A stretch of DNA of 64,000 nucleotides from Orobanche coerulescens. Taxonomy: Eukaryota > Streptophyta > Magnoliopsida > Lamiales > Orobanchaceae. Under the pieces are notes generated by a model, which saw only the letters and a program-made list of their open reading frames with translations, ran no database searches and was not told the origin of the DNA. The translations under genes were made by a program, and so were the position numbers. The stretch spans positions 114,747,501 to 114,811,500 of the forward strand of contig CM065811.1 of NCBI GenBank assembly GCA_033398695.1. Reading direction: 5' to 3'. Within the stretch, counting starts at the first letter, position 1, and each line of letters starts with the position of its first letter. Positions 57,186 through 64,000 of this stretch are shown in pieces.

Positions 57186-57655
57186 ATTCTACCCTCCTTA
57201 AAAGAAGTTTCGTCCCGAAACTTAAAACATGAAACAATCCAGGCAGAGCAACTCTAGATGACACATGATTCCGATAACTTGAAGATTGGGAAAGACGATA
57301 CGAAGGCAACCACCCCCAAACTTTGGAAAATTATAAAATGGCCCAAATGCCTGAAACATCACGATAAGACAACGTATAACCAAACCGAACTTCACAAAAT
57401 GTCTAACAAGGTTAAACGGACTTACGGGGAAGTACGAACAACAATTTCGAACAAGATTCGCAAGAATCGATCTCAAATGCGGAAAAGTCGCCAAAAAGCA
57501 CGGAACTCAGCAAAACGACACCGAAACGAACTCGGATGTTAACAAGTGTAGAATGAAACATTCGCAGAAGGACGAAACGGACACAGGGGATCCGTTAAAA
57601 CGGACTCCTGCCAAAAAAAGAAATTTACCAAAAATCGAAAATTGCGGATATTACA
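57186..57655 (-). repeat. Extra LTR remnant inside E5
   Basis: After the 3' LTR and its polypurine tract (57186-57228) the sequence turns into a U3 of E2 type (ACACATGATTCCGATAACTT, CCCCCAAACTTTGG) and ends with a second LTR terminus GCGGATATTACA at 57655, followed by a second polypurine tract. Confidence 0.7.
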
Positions 57656-59717
57656 TCATATCACCTTTAAAAGAGGTTTCGTCCCCGAAACCTAAACAAC
57701 GAGAATGAAGTGCTGGAGTAGCAACTTTCCCGGCCATATCCTCTTGGTCCTGCATCTGATCTCCACGACTAGCTATACCGCGGTCACGACCGTATCCTCT
57801 GTCCCTAGACATACTAAGCGGATTCTCACTCGATACGATGGCACAACTTCGCGAAAATAATATGCTAAAGTACCAACCCAGCACGACATAACACATAAGC
57901 TAATTGATAACAACTAATTAAGAAAATCCACGAGGTATCCTTTTAAATGATTTCATTTGGAAATCCTTTGATTCGTGCGCTATTCAAAATAAAACCTTGA
58001 TAGTATTTTTGGTACCTCGGTTTGTTTCATCAAAACCCGTAAACGACGAACTTTAACCGTCTCATTTGACATCACTTGCAAAACAATATTTTTTTTAAAC
58101 ATCATCATTATAGAGTGATTCAAGATCACGCACAATAACTGGCTCAGTATAGAAAACTTTTCTAAACCCGAGTTTGAAGTTTTAAATCGAGTAAGATTCT
58201 TTATCTTCCACAGTATATTGTTGAAAATAAAAATTGTATTATTTTTGAAAATAAAGATTTTATGATGTGAAAGATTTCTGAAATCATGTACTCGGATTAT
58301 TTGAAAATACAACAATACGTCAAAAATCATTTTTAAAGTCCTCTCAACACTACACAAAAATCAACGACGGTAATATTTTACAAAATGTCTACATGTACTT
58401 TAAAACAACTCTTTCAAATATCGTCGAGGTTTTATTTGAGAATCCGAGGCCAGCTCTCCAATTCTAAATAATTTTCAAAGTACGCACAGAGCCGCCGATT
58501 AATCGAATCATCGAAACTTTATGAAATTTTCAGGGTGGCGTTTTCTAACACACACACAGCAGACATAATTTAAACAAAATCAATTATCACCTAGCGCTAC
58601 AAAAAGTCGTAACACTTATTCCCACACAACAGTTGCATCGCTAGACAACACACATAGAATACCATCGAAGATGATTGACTGCAAAACATAGACCCGACGG
58701 CTAAAAATGCGGTTCCATAGCCTCTGCCCATGCTGATTAGCGTGCGTTACAACAAAGATTAGCGTGCGCTAAACATGCCACGTTAGCGCACGTTAGCCTC
58801 GTACCAAGCCTGCACTAACTGCTCTGATCGACAACACGATTGCAAACATATATGAGGTAATACTAGACTCGAATGTTACAAATAAGTAACAACATACGAG
58901 TCTAAATGTCATCGGCTCACATAATTATAACATCTCACAAGCAACCATCAAAAGAAAATCATCCTACAAAAACGAAAATTTTACTTCTCAATAAAGAGGA
59001 CTATCTCAACACATACATACCGATGGACTCAACATTCACGTTACTATTTTAATCATAAAACTGGCACCACTGCCCAACAACGAGAGTATCATCAATACAC
59101 ATCTTCTGACTAACATTCATGAAACCGGAAAGTTACAAACGAGAGTCACGTCTTGAGTATATTTCTTATTTGAGTTAAAAACTCGTGTTTTGAAAACTTA
59201 TAATATGAGATGAAATGAAATATCGGTAATTAAAGTCTCAAAAATTTTGACCTTGAGGTCATCATACAAAAATCAAAAATTTTCCTCCCTTGGAGAACAT
59301 TTTAAAAAAATTTACGACTCCCCGAAAGCCTTTCGAAAACTTAAAATTCCAAGGTTGTTACTCTTGCAAGAAAAACAGTTCATACAAGGATACATTTAGC
59401 AATATCACTCTTCATTCTAGCACAAACCAGAATCGACAAATATATGTCACTTACTCACGATGCACCTTCAAATACTACTACATAACACAGAATCACACAG
59501 GCTCGTATAGCTCGTGGTACAACATGTAGTAGGGAGACTTACATCCACAGATCGCACGAAGATGATGGTTGCACCATGATACTAATCACGACCGACATCC
59601 CAGACGACGCGTCGCGACACGACATCAGTCAGACTCAATCTGACAACACAAGACCCAACAATACACGACTGGACCCGACAGCCTAGGTTTCCACAACCTA
59701 ATCTCTGATACCATAAA
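57656..59717 (-). other. E5 interior, non-coding
   Basis: About 2.1 kb with short frames only (for example 57980-58357, minus) and no domain I recognise. TTAGCGTGCG(C/T)TA words at 58737-58800 resemble those of M2 U3. Confidence 0.65.
59697..59713 (-). other. E5 primer-binding site (initiator tRNA-Met)
   Basis: Minus strand TGGTATCAGAGATTAGG, four bases from the LTR; the first eleven bases match the standard initiator-Met site. Confidence 0.85.
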
Positions 59718-62627
59718 TGTAACACCCCCAGAATCTAACCAGGAATATTACACGCCGCAGACCCTCTACGTGATGATCCGCCAGGCTAAACATCGAAATA
59801 ACATAATACATTACATGCCGACACGACAAAATCACGAACCATTAGACCGATTTGGTCTTTTGTCACTGTCTTAAAAATCAAGAATACATACCCTTATCTA
59901 GACTCATACCCACGCAAGGGTAAAATACTTCAAAACATAGACAATACGGCAACGAAAAAGACAATACAATGGACTTCGACTAACTGAACCCAAAACTGGC
60001 CTTCGTGTGATTAGTATCATTCGTCTTTCATCATTCCTCGTACCGATCCTGTGTCTTGATCCCGAAAACCTGCATGTACCTCGAAACAATACAGATATCC
60101 ACCCCGTGATTACTCGAGGGTTAGCAAAACTCCACTGTTTCGCTAGTGCAAGTATAAAGTGCAAATACGAGCCATACATAACACATTCCGAGAATACAAC
60201 GAAAGACTTCCCGAGATATATCATTTAAATAGAATGGTTCAAATCTTGAAAGTAGAAACGAAATAAGTAAGCACTTTGAAAACAATTCCAAATCTCGGGA
60301 GTTTTGAAAACATTAGAAATTGAAAAGTTCTTAATTCCTCGAAAGCCACTTAGGGTCACAGCCCCAAAGTTTATTTTCCAAAATACAAATCCATTAACAA
60401 AACACGGGGTCCATGGCCCAACCATTTCGATCACAAAACACAGGGTCCACGACCCGATCATCCACTGCAATTCACTTACAAGGACACATTACACATAACA
60501 CATTATTCTTATGCCATTCTAGCCAAACATCAAGACTCGATATATAATGTATCTCGACCCCGAGCATAAAACATTGTGATACTCCGGACATATCACAGTA
60601 GTTATCAAAACATCAACATCAACATCACCAAAAACTACACCTAGTAACCCGTGGCCGTACCCATTAGTATCGGCCCCCAGAGGCCCCATCGGACCGTCCC
60701 CGGGTGGGAAATCACTTCCGCGGCCGTACCCATTAGTATCGGCCCCCAGAGGTCCCGTCGAACCATCCCTAGGTGGAAGAACACCAACACACGCACCTAA
60801 GTCTACTTCCCTGGCCGTACCCATTAGTATCGGCCCCCAGAGGTCCCGTCGAACCGTCCCCAGGTGGAAGAACACCAACACACGCACCCAAGTGCACTTC
60901 CGTGGCCGTACGCATTAGTATCGGCCCCCAGAGGCCTCATGCCATCCCCGGGTGGAAGAACGACAACACATCCATGGAAAAACACAACTCTCAAAGGTCA
61001 AACACACAAAATATATAGTCAAGGTACCTTGCTAGAATGGTCATATTGTCCAACACGTACTCACGACCTAGAACTATAACAATTCACAAGGAAGCAGAAG
61101 ATCTCAACAGCAACGAACGACACAACCAATATCACACAAACTCACATATTCATCCATAACCACGTGACTCCACGCACATAATGTGACAAAAGAATTACAC
61201 TTTACATTTACCGACGACATAATCATACATAATGACATCACACTAAAGTAAGGTGATCCTATACTCGACACTAGCACACATATTCAACTAAGCATTAATT
61301 CCCGACACATACGGGTCACCTTTACGAAAACCAAGATGGTAAATATACCGATTCTTTTGAAAAATGGTTATAAATATTTATTTAGCACATATCGACGATT
61401 AGCAACCATTATATCCACAAAACACGTAATGTATGGGCAAGATACTTGCCTCGAAATCAATTTGTGAATTCTCCGACGAAAGTGGCTCGGCCGAAACAGC
61501 CGCAAAAGAGTCCCGAAACAGCTCGACCGAAACAGCCCCAAAATAGCCACGAAACAGCTCGGCCGAAAGAGCCCCAAAACAGCCCCGAAACAGCCCCAAA
61601 AACCGACCACCTTCGCGAGAAATCAATAACAACACAATCACCATGAGAATAACACCGCTACGAATCAACAACACTAAACGAAATCTCAATCGACACTAAG
61701 AAACTACAAGGGTTCAAGGGTTCGTTCCAAGAAAGCCAAAATCATGTTCCGGGTGAGACGAAATCGATAAATGAGTTACTAATCCGTAGATTACAACCAA
61801 TAAAACAAGAATTACATGACCAATTCATCATAATCGGCCCAGAATTGGAATCAAAAGGAAAACCCCAAAATAGTTGTAAAAGGATTTTTTTGAAGAATTA
61901 CCTCAATCCGACGAAAAACAATGGATTAGATGTTGTTAAACATGATCAAGACTTCAAGAATATGATGATAATCTAATCAGGGATTGAAATCCACATCAAA
62001 TCGCCCAAAAACCGAGAGAGAGAAGTGAAAATGGGCTGAAAACGCGACTGTCCTATTTATACAACTGGACAAAACGGCTCAGAACACGGACCAAATTAGA
62101 GCCGTATTCCAGCGCCGTGTTATAAACGACTCAGCGAAAACGGTGCAAACAGCGTCGTATTACAGGGCCGTATTTTGACAGTGTAGACTTTGTCATTATG
62201 ACCATAACTTTTCCGTCCGGACTCCGATTGACTCGTCGTTTAAACCATTGAAAATCTAATTTGATGCTCTATCACATTGTAAAGTTTCAGAATTTTTAGA
62301 CTTTATAAGCGCCGGTGGTGATCTTACAAAGTCGACCAAATGCATAAAAATGACACTCCTCGACAAAACAATAATTATTCAACATGCAACGAAATACTAA
62401 CCGACAACACCAACGATCCAAATCGAAAACGAACACATAACAAAGCAAGACATACTATTAGCTCGACTTACGCAACGATAAGTCATACCCGACGAACACC
62501 ACAACACGGTACATCGTACCGTACCCAACATAGGGGAAAATCTCAAGAAATCGCCAATAGAACAAAATGAACGGCGCAATCGACAAAAATTAAAAAATAA
62601 CCGGAACCGAGAATCTCGGGTATTACA
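59718..62627 (-). repeat. E5 5' LTR
   Basis: Same structure as the 3' LTR, longer mainly through one more minisatellite unit (60648-60960) and a longer CCGAAACAGC array (61487-61606). TATA 62054-62061. Confidence 0.92.
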
Positions 62628-62671
62628 CTACCGATCCGAAATCCGATCCGAACCCGGTACCCGAAAAATAC

Positions 62672-62675
<4 letters not shown>

Positions 62676-62717
<42 letters not shown>
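62676..62717. repeat. (AT)n microsatellite
   Basis: About 21 AT units without interruption. Confidence 0.95.
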
Positions 62718-62719
<2 letters not shown>

Positions 62720-63541
62720 CACTAGTTATATTTCTTATTGTGCAAAACACTAGTTTATGTATACATTTATATTTGACAATCTATAAATATATAATTCCAG
62801 ATCATGTGTTCACAACTAAACCACTTATTTTTGAACTAAAAATTTAATCTTAATCTCTTTGTGTTCACATTTATTTTCTCATTATTTTGTGATATTATTC
62901 TAATTTTTTTTTGTTTTGTTTTTTCGCTATTTACAGAATATATTATTTCTTTGGTCCATAAATGATCATTTCAAGTTTAGACTTCCTATGATTTACGTCT
63001 TTCATGTCATTATTATGACATACATCTACTATTAAATACAGTCTTTCATATCATCATTATGACATACTACAATCAAATGCAACTTTTCATAATCCAACTT
63101 TTTCCTTTCCTATCACGCGTGGTAAACAATGCATTGTTAAAAAAAATCAACCGCCCCCAACCCTTCATCTTCAGTTTCCTATGTGTATGTTATATATAGT
63201 TTTTACCTCATATATATTAATTTATAATCTTTCCCCAAACTCCTATCTATTACAACATTTGACCTCCCGCCCTTTCCCTCCCCAAATTTTTATTTTCTCA
63301 GCCTTTACATTGTCCAATATACAAATCAAAATGATGAAAACATTAAATACGTGTGATAAACAATACACCATCTGGAAAAAAAATCTGTTCTAAACCCTTC
63401 ATCTTCTGCTTCCAGGTATTTATATGGAAGCTTATAAATATGCGTTGGTTTATTGCTTTCATCATCTTGTCCTGTTTTTTGCATTCACCTGTATTAGAAA
63501 CACAGATTTATATAATCAGTGTATTACAGGTTAAGTATAAC
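62718..63541. other. AT-rich sequence without recognised gene
   Basis: Direct repeats of TCATTATTATGACATAC and ATCATCATTATGACATAC near 63006 and 63048. CTTCATCTTCTGCTTCC is near 63397. It may be upstream sequence of the RPA-like gene; no promoter assigned. Confidence 0.4.
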
Positions 63542-64000
63542 ATGACAGATTGCTTCACCAAATTGAATGATTTGAATAAACATAAGATTGATTGAAAAAT
63601 TCAGGTCTGTTGCTATCGAAAGTGGCAAGTTCTTGCTTATGGAAATTTTTCTGATTCATTGTAGTTTCTTCTGGTGGACAAATGTGTAAGTTTTTATCAA
63701 TTATTTATTTAATATAGTTTGATCTATAATATTCTGTAATAATATATTATTATTTGTTTCAATGGGTACGCGTATTCAGGCTTCAGTGAAGGGATATATC
63801 ATTGACAGATTATTGGATTTATTTACTGGGGGTGGACTTTATCATATAGAATAATTTTCAGTTGGGGATAGACCTAAGAATTTTCCTGTTGCAGTACATC
63901 CATGCAAAGTATCATTCCATAAGAATACCTATGTTTGTCCTACAGTTTCAACCAGATTTCCAAATACAATTTCAGTTTCCGTAGTTTCTATGATATTAAA
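63542..64000 (+). pseudogene. RPA1-like (DUF223/OB-fold) gene fragment
   Basis: An ATG at 63542 starts MTDCFTKLNDLNKHKID, then TGA (63593-63595), KIQVCCYRKWQVLAYGN, TAG (63662-63664) and FLLVDKC up to a GTAAG donor at 63686. From 63765 the frame continues GTRIQASVKGYIIDRLLDLF, then GGLYHIE, TAA (63852-63854), and FSVGDRPKNFPVAVHPCKVS. Order and spacing match the N-terminal OB-fold of plant RPA 70-kDa-like proteins, which also occur in Helitrons. Three stops and no clear AG acceptor before 63765 make it a pseudogene. It runs off the window. Confidence 0.6.

Larger units (their letters stand above)
54405..62627 (-). mobile_element. E5: complete non-autonomous large-LTR element
   Basis: LTRs 54405-57185 (2781 bp) and 59718-62627 (2910 bp) flank 2532 bp. 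Outer ends TGTAACACCCCC and GGGTATTACA. Flanks are ATACC (54400-54404) and CTACC (62628-62632), a target duplication with one change. Primer site 59697-59713 gives minus orientation. No gag-pol. The LTR differs in U3 from E2-E4 and matches P2. Confidence 0.9.

Noticed and set aside
57980..58357. 125-codon minus-strand ORF in the E5 interior
   Set aside because: AT-rich text with no motif; I could not match it to gag or any other family.

Overview
The window is plant nuclear DNA, probably from a eudicot, made almost entirely of nested LTR retrotransposons. This rests on Tat-lineage Ty3/gypsy gag-pol with a second RNase H domain, a tRNA-Asp primer site of Athila type, initiator-Met primer sites next to LTRs with TGTAATACCC...GTGTTACA ends, a Ty1/copia LTR and a spliced 'putative gypsy-type transposon' gene. 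I see no intact host gene, no rRNA or tRNA gene and no CRISPR. All coding regions are broken; the only near-host-like sequence is a decayed RPA1-like (DUF223/OB-fold) gene at the right edge.

Layout. (1) 1-5113: minus-strand Tat element 'T' (integrase to gag, primer site, 5' LTR), cut by the window edge. (2) 5114-15259: LTR pieces of one large-LTR family, here called 'E', in both orientations: P0 (+), E1 (-, 3' LTR piece, non-coding interior, 5' LTR pieces M1/M2), P1 (+), P2 (+). (3) 15260-20407: element E2 (-), whose 5' LTR is split at 20407 by a Tat element 'G' and resumes at 52549-53488. (4) 20408-52548: element G (+), with three LTRs (20408-21341, truncated 40528-41326, 51613-52548) and two broken gag-pol copies (A 21472-27259, B 41457-47173), enclosed by a CCATT target duplication. 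Between the copies lie E4 (-), split by the complete non-autonomous Athila-like element H (30035-35013, TSD AATAA), and E3 (-), a second copy of the P2/E2 block. Copy B carries an antisense spliced gene (48427-51088) with its own TATA box. (5) 53489-53904: a Ty1/copia 3' end. (6) 54405-62627: E5 (-), a complete E element. (7) 62628-64000: AT-rich DNA, a TA microsatellite and the RPA-like pseudogene.

How it fits together. The E family keeps primer site, polypurine tract and about 2.5 kb of interior but no gag or pol in any copy, so it must have moved using proteins from other elements (inference). G was inactivated, then 14921-27695 was duplicated to 36481-47612 with 8.8 kb of other E/H DNA between; both gag-pol copies share three stop codons. 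A theme at several scales is repeat turnover inside LTRs: every LTR family here has its own palindromic word upstream of the TATA box, and the E LTRs carry minisatellites inside what looks like an LTR-borne intron.
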